Assembly (NCBI GenBank): GCA_021776805.1
Contig: JAJFFD010000069.1
Location: forward strand, 1 to 52,547
Source of the DNA: Planctomycetota bacterium
Lineage (GTDB): Bacteria > Planctomycetota > UBA1135 > UBA2386
Length of the DNA: 52,547 nt
Direction of reading: 5' to 3'
Shown: positions 41,294-52,427 of the stretch, in pieces
Numbering within the stretch: the stretch's first letter is position 1
Layout: every line of letters begins with the position of its first letter
Notes under the pieces: generated by a model
Seen by the model: only the letters and a program-made list of their open reading frames with translations
The model's database searches: none
Told to the model about the DNA's origin: nothing
Made by a program: the position numbers and the translations under genes

Positions 41294-42202
41294 CTAGCTG
41301 GGATCCCCGGCTGGAGGAGGGCGGAAGGTACTGCCTGGCAGACCCTTCTCAAGATGGAAGTACAGGCTGCTGGTAGCCACCGCTGCTGCTGGCGTGAGCA
41401 GGACGAAATTGAAGATGGGAATGAACATCCCGACCTGGAAGCCCAGGCCGAATCCGAGGGCCCGCGCCCAGTTGCGTCTTAGGACCTGGCGGCGTGCGCG
41501 CAGCCCGTAACCCCGGCGGCTGAAGGGCATCTCGAACCAGATCAGGGCATTGAGCCAGGCGGCGATGACCATGGCGATGATTGCCCCAATCCCGGAGAGC
41601 GAGAGGATGAGGCAGGGGATGAGGACGAGGAGCTGCACCAGGAGGATCTGGGCCGAGGAGCGCACGCCCCAGACGATGGACTCCCAGAAGCCTCTCTCTG
41701 GCGCGCGCATGCCCGCGCCCCCATGAATCTTCTCAGTGACGTCGGCGAGGGGCTCGAGGAAGGGTCCGGTGACGGTTTCGATGATGACCGGCGAGAGGAG
41801 GACCATGCTCACGGTGGCGAGAACCAGGCTGAGCACGGGCAGGAGCCAAGAGACCCAGTCCTTGAGAAACTCGAACCAGGCCCAGTCCCCGTCCAGCATG
41901 CCCTCGAAGAGCTCCCAGAGTCCCCAGAAGAAGCCGACGAAGACCACTAGCAGGACGATGAGATTGACCGCCACCGGCAGGCCGAGCTTGCCAACGAATT
42001 CTTTGCGGTTGATCAGAGCGAGGGCGCCGGCAAAGAAGGCCACGAAGCCGTGGATGAGGTCGGCGAGGAAGAAACCCGGTCCCGGCTCCAGGGTCTTGGT
42101 GCCCTCGAAGTTCGTGATTCGCCCACCGCATCGCTCGCAGGTGGACGCGGATATCCGGTAGCCGCAACCTGGACAGGGGGTCGGCACATCGCTCTTGCCC
42201 AT
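41294..42202 (-). CDS. EI24/CysZ-like membrane protein with N-terminal zinc ribbon
   Basis: 302 residues. The first 35 residues hold two CxxC pairs (CPGCGY and CERCGG) that would bind zinc. From about residue 45 to 270 there are four or more hydrophobic segments and the layout of EI24/CysZ-type proteins (AFFAGALALI, LPVAVNLIVLLVVFVGFFWGLW, WVSWLLPVLSLVLATVSMVLLSP, LLVQLLVLIPCLILSLSGIGAI). The PFLEPLADVTEKIHG segment and the FSRRGYGLRARRQVLRRNWARALGFGL basic segment are typical of the family. CysZ transports sulfate, but that role is not supported by neighbours. It is the upstream gene of metG. Confidence 0.78.
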   Translation of the reverse strand: MGKSDVPTPCPGCGYRISASTCERCGGRITNFEGTKTLEPGPGFFLADLIHGFVAFFAGALALINRKEFVGKLGLPVAVNLIVLLVVFVGFFWGLWELFEGMLDGDWAWFEFLKDWVSWLLPVLSLVLATVSMVLLSPVIIETVTGPFLEPLADVTEKIHGGAGMRAPERGFWESIVWGVRSSAQILLVQLLVLIPCLILSLSGIGAIIAMVIAAWLNALIWFEMPFSRRGYGLRARRQVLRRNWARALGFGLGFQVGMFIPIFNFVLLTPAAAVATSSLYFHLEKGLPGSTFRPPPAGDPS

Positions 42203-42386
42203 CTCCGGATCCTACTTCGGGGCAAGAATCTCCGCCCTTCCGTTTTCGCATCCTCGCCGCTGGGGATGGACCGGCCTGCATCTGATGGGATCATGAGAGC
42301 GAAAATCCCCTCCGGGCCCAGACTTCGTCCTGGCAGGTCCGGTTGGGCCCTGCCTATCCTGCCCCTCCCATTTTCCCAGGAATTCG

Positions 42387-43553
42387 ATGAGCCGGTTCAA
42401 AGGCGCAGACTTCTATCAGATCGACGATCTCTTCAGCGAAGAGGAGCGGATGGCCCGCGACTCGGTGCGGGACTGGGTGGACGCAGAGTTCATTCCGATC
42501 ATCGAAGAGCACAATCGCAACGCGACCTTTCCCAGCGAGCTGATCCCGCAACTCGGCGAGATGGGTGTGCTCGGGGCGAGCCTTCAGGGCTATGGCTGCG
42601 CGGGTATGAGCCCGGTGGCCTATGGGCTCATTCTTCAGGAGTTGGAGCGTGGAGACTCAGGCCTGCGGTCTTTTGTCAGCGTGCAGGGTTCTCTCTGCAT
42701 GTATCCCATTCACGCCTATGGCAGCGAGGAGCAGAAGGAGCGCTACCTGCCCAAGATGGCGACCGGCGAGCTGATAGGCTGCTTCGGTCTCACCGAGGCG
42801 GACTTTGGCAGCAACCCGGGCGGCATGTTGACCCGGGCTGAGGACAAGGGCGATCACTATCTGCTGAACGGATCCAAGTACTGGATCACAAACGGCTGCA
42901 TCGCCGACGTTGCCATCGTCTGGGCCAAGCTCGACGGTGAGATCCGCGGCTTTCTGGTCGATAAGGGCACGCCCGGATACTCGACGAACACCATCAAGAA
43001 CAAGTTCTCCTTGCGGGCATCGGTGACCTCGGAATTGATCTTTGCGGACTGCAAGATTCCCAAGGAGAACATCCTCGGCGAGATCTCGGGTCTCAAAGGC
43101 CCCCTCAGTTGCCTCAGCCAAGCGCGCTTTGGCATCGCCTTCGGCACGGTCGGTTCGGCGATGGCGGTCTACGACGAAGCTCTGCGCTACTCTCAAACCC
43201 GCATTCAGTTCGATCGGCCCATTGCACGCTTCCAGCTAGTGCAGGAGAAGCTAATCTGGATGGTCAGTGAGATTACCAAGGGTCAGCTCCTGGCCTGGCG
43301 CCTGGGTCGGCTCAAGGAGTCGGGGAAGCTGCACCACAGCCACATCTCCATGGCCAAGCGCAACAACTGCTGGATGGCCCTCGAGTGCTGTCGCAAGGCT
43401 CGCGACCTCCTCGGAGCCAACGGCATCACCGATGAATACCAGGTCATGCGCCACATGTGCAATCTCGAGTCGGTGATCACCTATGAAGGAACGCATGATG
43501 TGCACGGCCTGATCATCGGCCGCGAAATCACCGGCGAGAACGCAATCCTTTAG
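42387..43553 (+). CDS. Glutaryl-CoA dehydrogenase-like acyl-CoA dehydrogenase
   Basis: FAD flavoenzyme of 388 residues that oxidises an acyl-CoA. Motifs: GLTEADFGSNPGGM and YWITNGCIADVAIVWAK of the acyl-CoA dehydrogenase core, and the catalytic base E367 in TYEGTHDVHGLIIGREITG, the form typical of glutaryl-CoA dehydrogenases (lysine and tryptophan degradation). AGGA precedes the ATG. The N-terminal helices (SRFKGADFYQIDDLFSEEERMARDSVRDWV) also fit. It stands alone on the strand: the previous gene is divergent and the following one convergent, with 4 overlapping stop bases. No electron-transfer flavoprotein or CoA ligase lies nearby, so the substrate is inferred from family features only. Confidence 0.88.
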   Translation: MSRFKGADFYQIDDLFSEEERMARDSVRDWVDAEFIPIIEEHNRNATFPSELIPQLGEMGVLGASLQGYGCAGMSPVAYGLILQELERGDSGLRSFVSVQGSLCMYPIHAYGSEEQKERYLPKMATGELIGCFGLTEADFGSNPGGMLTRAEDKGDHYLLNGSKYWITNGCIADVAIVWAKLDGEIRGFLVDKGTPGYSTNTIKNKFSLRASVTSELIFADCKIPKENILGEISGLKGPLSCLSQARFGIAFGTVGSAMAVYDEALRYSQTRIQFDRPIARFQLVQEKLIWMVSEITKGQLLAWRLGRLKESGKLHHSHISMAKRNNCWMALECCRKARDLLGANGITDEYQVMRHMCNLESVITYEGTHDVHGLIIGREITGENAIL

Positions 43554-44743
43554 CTAGCTGTGCTCTTGCCCAGTCGGGCAGTCCGCTCGTTGGCCCAGCG
43601 CCTGGCGAAGAGCAGCTTCTTGCCGCGCATTCCGCGCTTGCGGTATCCCAGCAAGTGGAAGATTTCGATCACCAGCCAGCGGGCGATGCGTGGATCAACC
43701 AGAATGCTGGTGGGGTCGTCCTTCTGCCGTTGCACTCCGGGCAGCATGTACGCTAGGTGATCCATGCGTAACCAGCGCATGAGGCTGGAAAGGCGCAACC
43801 AAAACTGCCGCACCGGACGGCAGAGGAAGTAGCCGTCCTCGCCCTGGCCTTGGTAGAGGGGAAGGAGTACCAGGGCCCCCTCGCTACTCCTCACTTCGCC
43901 CCGTCGATCGTGTGCGAGCAATTGCTCGGCATTCACCGGGTCCAGGCTCGTGAAGCCTGGCTGCATGATGAACTCGTCCTCTTCGCTGATGACGTGGCGG
44001 TAGCGAACTTCCACGACTCGTGGCAGATGGCCACCGGTGGCGTGCAGAATCGCGCGTTCCCCTCGCAGGTCGATGGCCTTCTTCTCCAGCATCCCAGCGG
44101 CGACCAGGAGGTGCCATACCGCTGCCTGCAGGCGATCGACGGTTCTTGGATCTTGGTGCCGTCCGCCCTCCACTCCAATGGAGGCATGTCCACCCCGATT
44201 GAAGTAGTCCATCACTGCCCCATCGATGCACTCCTCCAGGCCGAGGACCATGGGGACGGGCATGGACATGGCCAGTCGCCGATTGGGTCGAGTGTCCCCC
44301 AGGCAAGTGAAGGGCGGTCCATCGGCCGAGCTGCTATGTAGATCTACGAAGACCATGCCATGCTCAGCTTCCGCTTCGCAGGCCCGGTAGATTTGCAGGA
44401 GTTCGCGTTGTTGCTGATCTTCCGTGTCGTCCTTGTCGGGAGATCTCTGTTCCAGTTTCTGGATATCTTGCTCGGTCCAGCGCCGGTTCAAGTCGCGCGC
44501 TAGGAAGCGTTGTTTGCAGTCCAGAGCAGGCAGATTGCCGGCGATTGCGATCAGGCGGCCGCGCATGCGGATCTGCCCATCTTCCAGTGCTTGCACGATG
44601 CGCTGCAGAGCCGCGACGCCAGCTGGTTCGTTGCCGTGGATGCCGCCCTGGGCGAGGAGAATTGGCCCAGGGAGTCCGCAGTCATAGCACCCGATGACGT
44701 GCTTTTGTTTCTGATCTTCAGCCGGGAGCGGGGTCTGCGTCAT
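43550..44743 (-). CDS. Aspartoacylase/succinylglutamate desuccinylase-type zinc hydrolase
   Basis: M14-like metallo-hydrolase of 397 residues. The N-terminal metal motif is GGIHGNEPAG (His and Glu ligands, about 34-43), followed by RDLNRRW (substrate arginine/asparagine) and the third ligand in FVDLHSSS (about 133-140). These are the hallmarks of the succinylglutamate desuccinylase/aspartoacylase family, which removes acyl groups from amino acids or cuts peptides. The last 120 residues, with the LRWLRMDHLAYMLPG segment, go beyond the usual family length and show no recognised motif. Start overlaps the GCS-CBS stop by 4 bases (ATGA), so the two proteins probably work on one pathway. Confidence 0.82.
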   Translation of the reverse strand: MTQTPLPAEDQKQKHVIGCYDCGLPGPILLAQGGIHGNEPAGVAALQRIVQALEDGQIRMRGRLIAIAGNLPALDCKQRFLARDLNRRWTEQDIQKLEQRSPDKDDTEDQQQRELLQIYRACEAEAEHGMVFVDLHSSSADGPPFTCLGDTRPNRRLAMSMPVPMVLGLEECIDGAVMDYFNRGGHASIGVEGGRHQDPRTVDRLQAAVWHLLVAAGMLEKKAIDLRGERAILHATGGHLPRVVEVRYRHVISEEDEFIMQPGFTSLDPVNAEQLLAHDRRGEVRSSEGALVLLPLYQGQGEDGYFLCRPVRQFWLRLSSLMRWLRMDHLAYMLPGVQRQKDDPTSILVDPRIARWLVIEIFHLLGYRKRGMRGKKLLFARRWANERTARLGKSTAS

Positions 44744-46665
44744 TTGTCGGTCAGTTCGCGCAAGTGCTGCTCGAAGATCTGGGCAGCGACGCCAATCAAA
44801 TCTCGCTCGGTGATGATGCCGACCAGATGATCCTTGTCTACGATTGGTAGGCAGCCAACCTTGTGCTTACGCATGATCGCGATGGCTTCAAGGGTAGAAG
44901 TCTCCGGAGAAGTGAAGACTGGATCGGACTTCATGATCTCAGCAACGGACACAGTGTCCTTGCCGGCACTGGCCATTCCCTGAGCCATGAGACGCAGGAG
45001 AGAGCGATGCGAAACCAGCCCAACCAGCTGGCCTTCATCGTCTTCAACCGGCACGTGCCGTACATGTCGCCAGTCCATGAGGCTGGCAGCCAGGTCGATG
45101 ACATCCTGGGGCCGGACGGTGAACAGGTCCGTGGTCATGAACTGATCGACGCGCAGAAAGCTCTTCGCAGGGGTGTCCGCCTCAGACTCGCTGATGGAAG
45201 GCCATTGGTGGACCGCCAGGTCAGTCTTCTGTCTGGCGATGCTCACCTGGGTGAGAGTGCAAAGGGCTCGGTCCTTGCTGGTTGTCTTGTTGAGCTCGTC
45301 GAAGGACTCGACAAGCCAGACTGCGCCGGTCTTTTTGGCTTCGACCCGCTCCTGGAGGACGCCCAGATAGCGGTCCTTGTCGGCGCTGTCGATACCGGCA
45401 AACGTGAGGCCCTGTCGAGCCAGGGGGAGCAGCTCCTCCAGGATGAGGTTAGTTGCCGAGATCTCTCTGCCCTCGAGCCATTTGAACTGTGCCCGTAGAC
45501 CGTGCCTGGCAGCGGATCGAAAGTTGGCCTTGGCGTCGTCGAAGCTCATCACCTTGGTGATCTCGCCGTATTCTTCGGCGAGAGCCGACATCAGTCCGAA
45601 GAAAAAGGCTGCGTTGGCAACTTCGTCGACGACACTGGGGCCGGCCGGTAGCACGCGATTCTCGATGCGCAGGTGGGCAACTCCGTCATTCACACCGTAG
45701 CAGGGTCGGTTCCAGCGGTAGACCGTGCCGTTGTGCATGCGCAGGGCACTCATCTTGGGGATCTCGCCTCTGCGCAGGACCTGTTCCGGATCCTCATCTT
45801 GATCGGCGGCGAGCACTACCCGGAAGCGCGCGATGTCTTCGCGAAAGAGTTCGAGGATCGAATTATCGACCCAGGCATCACCGAAGTGCACGCGTGGCCT
45901 GAGGCCTCTGCTCTGGTGGGACTTGCTGCGCGCGTCCACCGACTGCTCGAAGAGTGCGACTCGGGTCTCTTCCCAGAGGCGCTTGCCGAGGAGAAGTGGT
46001 GAATTGACTGCGGCAGCCAAGACTGGTGCCGTAATCGCCTGAGCCAGGTTGTAGAGCCGGGCGAACTCATCGGGTCCGGTCTGGAAGTGAATCTGAAAGC
46101 TGGTATTGCAAGCTTCCAGCATCACGTTGTCGTGACTCGCGTCGATGTCGTCGGTGCCGCGGATCTTCAAGCTGAAGTCGCCGCCGCGCAGCTTGCTCAT
46201 GACGTCATTGAGGGCGCGGTAGCGCGGCACGGGCGTCATGGCTTCGAGACTCAGATCGCTGAGTCTGAGAGTCGGCAGGATGCCGGTCAGCAGGACGGCG
46301 CAGTCCTCTTCTTCAGCGACCTCTCGGACCCGCTTTAGCTTTTGGTTGAGTGTCGCCTCCGTTTGTTGCAGGCAGTTGCCGCCGAAGAGATATGGGTCGA
46401 GGTTTAGTTCGAGATTGAAGAGCGCCAGTTCGGTAGTGAAGGACGGGTCCTGCAGTCGCTCCAGAACCTGCATCGCCTTGCCGGCGGGACGCCCGGCCGA
46501 GTCGACCAGGAACATCTCCTGTTCGGCGCCGATCCTGCGGATGCCCGATTCTACCTTGCCTTCTTCGAGCATGATCTCGAGGACGCGAACGTCCGCGAGC
46601 AGGGCTTTCATGAAGCCGCGGAGCTGCTCTTCGTCGAAGCAATCTTGCGCCGATTGTTCACCCAT
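44740..46665 (-). CDS. Glutamate-cysteine ligase-like (GCS2) protein fused to two CBS domains
   Basis: 641 residues. Residues about 1-480 resemble the GCS2/YbdK-type carboxylate-amine ligase family: RIGAEQEMFLVD (about 45-56, with the metal- and ATP-binding Glu residues), LELNLDP, SHDNVMLEACNTSFQIHFQTG, NGTVYRWNRPCYG and RIENRVLPAGPS. About 505-640 hold two CBS domains (VDQFMTTDLFTVRPQDVIDLAASLM and VAEIMKSDPVFTSPETSTLEAIAIM), which often bind adenosine ligands and could sense energy charge or metals. GAGG lies eight bases before the ATG. The stop overlaps the M14-type hydrolase. Glutathione or another gamma-glutamyl or amide product is plausible; no glutathione synthetase is visible. Confidence 0.82.
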   Translation of the reverse strand: MGEQSAQDCFDEEQLRGFMKALLADVRVLEIMLEEGKVESGIRRIGAEQEMFLVDSAGRPAGKAMQVLERLQDPSFTTELALFNLELNLDPYLFGGNCLQQTEATLNQKLKRVREVAEEEDCAVLLTGILPTLRLSDLSLEAMTPVPRYRALNDVMSKLRGGDFSLKIRGTDDIDASHDNVMLEACNTSFQIHFQTGPDEFARLYNLAQAITAPVLAAAVNSPLLLGKRLWEETRVALFEQSVDARSKSHQSRGLRPRVHFGDAWVDNSILELFREDIARFRVVLAADQDEDPEQVLRRGEIPKMSALRMHNGTVYRWNRPCYGVNDGVAHLRIENRVLPAGPSVVDEVANAAFFFGLMSALAEEYGEITKVMSFDDAKANFRSAARHGLRAQFKWLEGREISATNLILEELLPLARQGLTFAGIDSADKDRYLGVLQERVEAKKTGAVWLVESFDELNKTTSKDRALCTLTQVSIARQKTDLAVHQWPSISESEADTPAKSFLRVDQFMTTDLFTVRPQDVIDLAASLMDWRHVRHVPVEDDEGQLVGLVSHRSLLRLMAQGMASAGKDTVSVAEIMKSDPVFTSPETSTLEAIAIMRKHKVGCLPIVDKDHLVGIITERDLIGVAAQIFEQHLRELTDK

Positions 46666-46738
46666 GCTGATGCCTCGAGGAAGGCTGCATTCCTTGCGAG
46701 AACCCCGTGTTGAGGTCGGTATTTCGTCGCCCTAGAGC

Positions 46739-49079
<2,341 letters not shown>

Positions 49080-49083
<4 letters not shown>

Positions 49084-49643
49084 TGTCTCCTCCGTGAGGA
49101 CTGCAATCTCAGGGCGCCCTGGCGTTGACGCTCATGCTCGCGGAGGACCTCGTTGTTGTCGTTGCCGCTGCGGTAAGCGTTGGTGGCGTTGTAGATCTCG
49201 ATGAAGGCTGCCCAGGATTGTGTAAAGGCCTGGCGCTCCGTTGGGGAAAGATCCGCGTTCCGCGATAGGAAGTAGGTCTGATTGCCGACTTCAGTGCGGA
49301 GATAGGCGGTGCTTCCTGGCAGGACTTGCGTTCGCGCCGACTTGAAGAAGCCGGCAGTGGCGAGGCCGTCCAGCAGTAGCTGCATGTTCTCTTGTCCCAG
49401 CACCTTAGTGAATTGGTCCGTGCTCGGATCCGAGTAGAAGCTAGCCCGATCCCTGACCACCGCGTCCGTGCAGAGGGTCTGGGTCAATTCCTTGGGGACC
49501 TTGCTGCTCTTCGCCTGGTGGAAGACCACCCGCGCCGGCTCGTCCATGCCGAGAGTCACCGCCCGCTGCAGGTCCGGAGCGGACGAACACTGGCACAGAC
49601 CGTAGGCCAGAAAAACGAGCAGGCTGTAACGAGGGAGGGACAC
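49080..49643 (-). CDS. Small exported protein or lipoprotein of unknown function
   Basis: I chose GTG at 49643, which gives a signal-like start (VSLPRYSLLVFLAYGLCQCSS). The two cysteines after it could be a weak lipobox (YGLC or LCQC), but the match to the consensus is poor. The rest of 187 residues is soluble and mixed alpha/beta, with no recognised motif: DEPARVVFHQAKSSKVPKEL, QENMQLLLDGLATAGFF, RTEVGNQTYFLSRNADL. The final segment (NATNAYRSGNDNNEVLREHE) is helical. It overlaps kdsB by 4 bases and is the first gene of that unit. The frame continues upstream to 49805 with no signal-like sequence. Confidence 0.5.
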
Positions 49644-49828
49644 GTCAGGGCGGGAGTCTAGCCCGGAGGCATCGGCAAGTGAACCACCAGCTGCAAGCTC
49701 CCTTCTTCTTGGGACATAGTGATGGAAAGCCCGCCGGCCGCCACTAAGATGAGCGCCGCTTTCGATGGCTGGGCGGTTGTCGGAAGTCCCCCTGTTGTGG
49801 GGCATTTACATACTTCTGGGAGGGCGCG

Positions 49829-50752
49829 ATGAAGCGCAGCGAGACTTTACTTGTCTATGGCGTCACTGGGATCCTGGTCGTGATCCTGGGCATCGCTGTG
49901 GTCTTCGGCAACGATCCGGTTGCTCTGGCCAGCAGTGGGCAGGAAACGCAGGCCAGCGGTGATCTGGAGCAGTTGCTCGATCCGGCCTTATTCGATTCTG
50001 AAGGCCTCGATGCGGAAGGCGCTGGATTGGCGGAGGCTGTCGAAGCCCGGCTTCCTCTCGACGCGGAGGAGGCGAGTGCCAGCGGCATCGACGACCCCTT
50101 CGGTCTGGAGAGTGGTCAGCTCGGCCCGGTGAGCGGTGCCAGCAAGGGCAGCGATTATGTGCTCGCCCCAGACGGAAGTCCGCTGCAGATGGCGCTCAAC
50201 ATGAAGCCTGCGCCGACCGTGGACAGCCTATTCGGTCGCAGCAGCATCAAGCAGGTCGGACGGGCAACCCGCTATCGGGTGATAGAAGTAGCTGCCGGCG
50301 ACAGCTTCTCAACCCTGGTGGAGCGCTGGTGCGGAAGTGCCAAGCTCTACATGGACGACGCAGTGGCTCTCAACGAGCAGATCGATATCAATCGCCTCCC
50401 CGTCGGCAGCGAAGTCTGGCTGCCCTACGTGGAGGATGCTGAGCTCATCGAGGCCTACCAGGAACGCATTGCCTCGGGAAGGAGCGCTAGCGACTTCGAC
50501 GATTACTTCCGACCCGCTAGTCAGAGCCAGGCTGCGGCCGCCTCCAGGGGTATCCGCAGAAGTAGCGCGGAATCGGGCACCGAGTACGTGGTGCAGCCGG
50601 GAGAGAGCCTCTGGGTCATCGCCGTGCGCAAGGTCAGTGCGCGCCAGGCCAAGTCATACATCGAGGAGATCCTCGGCCTCAATCCGAAGATCACCGATCC
50701 TTCGCGAGTACGCTCCGGGATGAAGATCATGCTGCCCGCAGCGGGTAGCTAG
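49829..50752 (+). CDS. LysM-domain protein, membrane-anchored
   Basis: 307 residues. A hydrophobic N-terminal segment (LLVYGVTGILVVILGIAVVF, 7-26) is a signal anchor. A low-complexity acidic linker (30-140) is followed by two LysM domains, which bind peptidoglycan GlcNAc: LysM1 at about 148-200 (RVIEVAAGDSFSTLVERWCG) and LysM2 at about 252-303 (EYVVQPGESLWVIAVRKV). There is no catalytic domain. GGGAGG lies six bases before the ATG. The gene is divergent from the kdsB unit and convergent with the NtrC-type gene; it may hold the cell wall or another protein in place. Confidence 0.85.
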   Translation: MKRSETLLVYGVTGILVVILGIAVVFGNDPVALASSGQETQASGDLEQLLDPALFDSEGLDAEGAGLAEAVEARLPLDAEEASASGIDDPFGLESGQLGPVSGASKGSDYVLAPDGSPLQMALNMKPAPTVDSLFGRSSIKQVGRATRYRVIEVAAGDSFSTLVERWCGSAKLYMDDAVALNEQIDINRLPVGSEVWLPYVEDAELIEAYQERIASGRSASDFDDYFRPASQSQAAAASRGIRRSSAESGTEYVVQPGESLWVIAVRKVSARQAKSYIEEILGLNPKITDPSRVRSGMKIMLPAAGS

Positions 50753-50790
50753 GGTTCGGATCGCAGCGCCAAATCTGGGATCGCTAACGG

Positions 50791-52152
50791 CTACTTGAGC
50801 CCATAGCGATCCAGTTTCTTGTACAGATTGGAGCGTTGGATGCTGATGCGTTCGGCAGTGCGTTTGATGTTGCCGCTGTTCTCCTCGAGCTTTCGCCGGA
50901 TGAATTCCTTCTCCATGGCCGCACGGAATTCTTCGAGAGTCTCCAGGGCAAAGAAATCACCCCCGGAGGGCTTGCTCGAACTGCTGCCGATATCGCGCAG
51001 GGCTGCCGAATCGATCTCTCCCGCGTCGGCGAGAATCGCCGCTGCCTCGAGGAGATTCTTCAGCTCGCGGACATTGCCTGGCCATGGCTGGCTCCTGAGG
51101 AAGCCCATCCCGTCCTTGCTCAGGCTGCGCCTTTCGAGACCGTTTTGGCGGCAGACCTCCAGGAGGAAGTGCAAGGCCAGCTCTTCGATATCCTCTCGGC
51201 GTTCCCGCAGGGCCGGGACCTCGATGCGGATCACGTGCAGGCGGTAGTACAGGTCCTCCCGGAAGGTCTTCTCCTCCACCATGCTCTTGAGATCCTGATT
51301 GGTTGCGGCCAGGACCCGGACATTCACGGCGATCGACTTGCTGCCACCCACGCGGGTGATCTCCTTTTCCTGCAGAGCACGCAGCAACTTGGCCTGGGCC
51401 GGCAGGGCCATGTCGCCAATCTCATCGAGGAGCAGGGTGCCGCCGTCTGCAGATTCGAAGTGACCACGGCGCATGCCGGTGGCACCGGTGAAGGCGCCCT
51501 TCTCATGGCCGAAGAGTTCGCTCTCGATGAGCTCCGGAGGGATGGCTGCGCAGTTGAGGGGGACGAAGGGCCCACTGCAGCGTTGGGAGAGGGCATGGGT
51601 TTGGCGGGCAACGAGTTCCTTGCCCGTGCCGTTCTCGCCGAGGATGAGGACGGGAGCCTCCGTCGGTGCGGCGCGCTCGATGACCTTGCGCATCTCCGTG
51701 ATCGCCGAACTCTGACCCAGGATGCGGTGACTGGCGGCCAGTTCCTGCCGGAGGGCCTTGTTCTCAGAGCTGAGGCTGCCCATGGCCAGGGCATTCTTGA
51801 CGCTGACCAGGACTCGATCCGTGTCGAAGGGCTTGGGAAGAAAGTCGTAGGCACCGCTCTTGAGTGCGACGACGGCGGTCTCGATATCACCGTGACCGGA
51901 GATCATGATTACCGGCAGGCCCGGCCAGGACTTGTTGATCTCCGCGAGCACTTGCAAGCCATCCTGCCCCGGCATCTTGATGTCGAGGAGGACCAGTGAG
52001 ATGTTTCCCGCGCCCATCGCCTGCAGGCATTCTTCGCCATTCGCTGCCTCCTGGCAGCTGTATCCCTCATAGCCGAGGGCATAGGCCAGTTCTTCGCGCA
52101 GGGCGCGTTGATCATCCACGATCAAGATCTCGGGCTTTTCCGGCATGGACAT
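50791..52152 (-). CDS. NtrC-family sigma-54-dependent response regulator
   Basis: Transcription activator of 453 residues: receiver (1-120), AAA+ domain (about 140-375) and a Fis-type HTH (about 410-453). The receiver has the acidic pair DD13-14, D57 in LVLLDIKMPGQDG and K in LPKPF. The AAA+ domain has Walker A GENGTGKE, the sigma-54 contact loop GAFTGA and Walker B-type DEIG. The HTH has NIKRTAERISIQRSNLYKKL. All key residues are present, so it should be a working activator of sigma-54 promoters. No sensor kinase is adjacent; the 24.9-27.5 kb kinase is separate. A second in-frame ATG lies two codons after the first. Confidence 0.95.
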   Translation of the reverse strand: MSMPEKPEILIVDDQRALREELAYALGYEGYSCQEAANGEECLQAMGAGNISLVLLDIKMPGQDGLQVLAEINKSWPGLPVIMISGHGDIETAVVALKSGAYDFLPKPFDTDRVLVSVKNALAMGSLSSENKALRQELAASHRILGQSSAITEMRKVIERAAPTEAPVLILGENGTGKELVARQTHALSQRCSGPFVPLNCAAIPPELIESELFGHEKGAFTGATGMRRGHFESADGGTLLLDEIGDMALPAQAKLLRALQEKEITRVGGSKSIAVNVRVLAATNQDLKSMVEEKTFREDLYYRLHVIRIEVPALRERREDIEELALHFLLEVCRQNGLERRSLSKDGMGFLRSQPWPGNVRELKNLLEAAAILADAGEIDSAALRDIGSSSSKPSGGDFFALETLEEFRAAMEKEFIRRKLEENSGNIKRTAERISIQRSNLYKKLDRYGLK

Positions 52153-52427
52153 CCTGTACTAGTCCGCTCCTTGGCAGGGGCTTGTCAGCACTTCTAGCCT
52201 AAGGGAGTTCTCCCTGAGTTACCCCTGCGAGTCGCTGATGCAAGACGCTGCTTTGCCCTCTCGACCCTGTTCTGCAGCGCTTGACGGCTTCGAGCATCGG
52301 CATAGGATGGCTCGGTCCAGGTCTGGCCGGAGTCAGGATCGGCCACCAGCCTCTCCTCAGTGGAGCCCTGGCAGGATAGCGATCCCTCCTTTCCGCCCTT
52401 CCCGTTCCCACCAGGTTGCTTGAGTTC

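Noticed and set aside
52160..52190. Sigma-54 promoter before the secreted-protein start
   Set aside because: TTGGCA is present, but the GG-to-GC spacing is 9 rather than 10 and the -12 element reads TTGT, so it does not fit the consensus.
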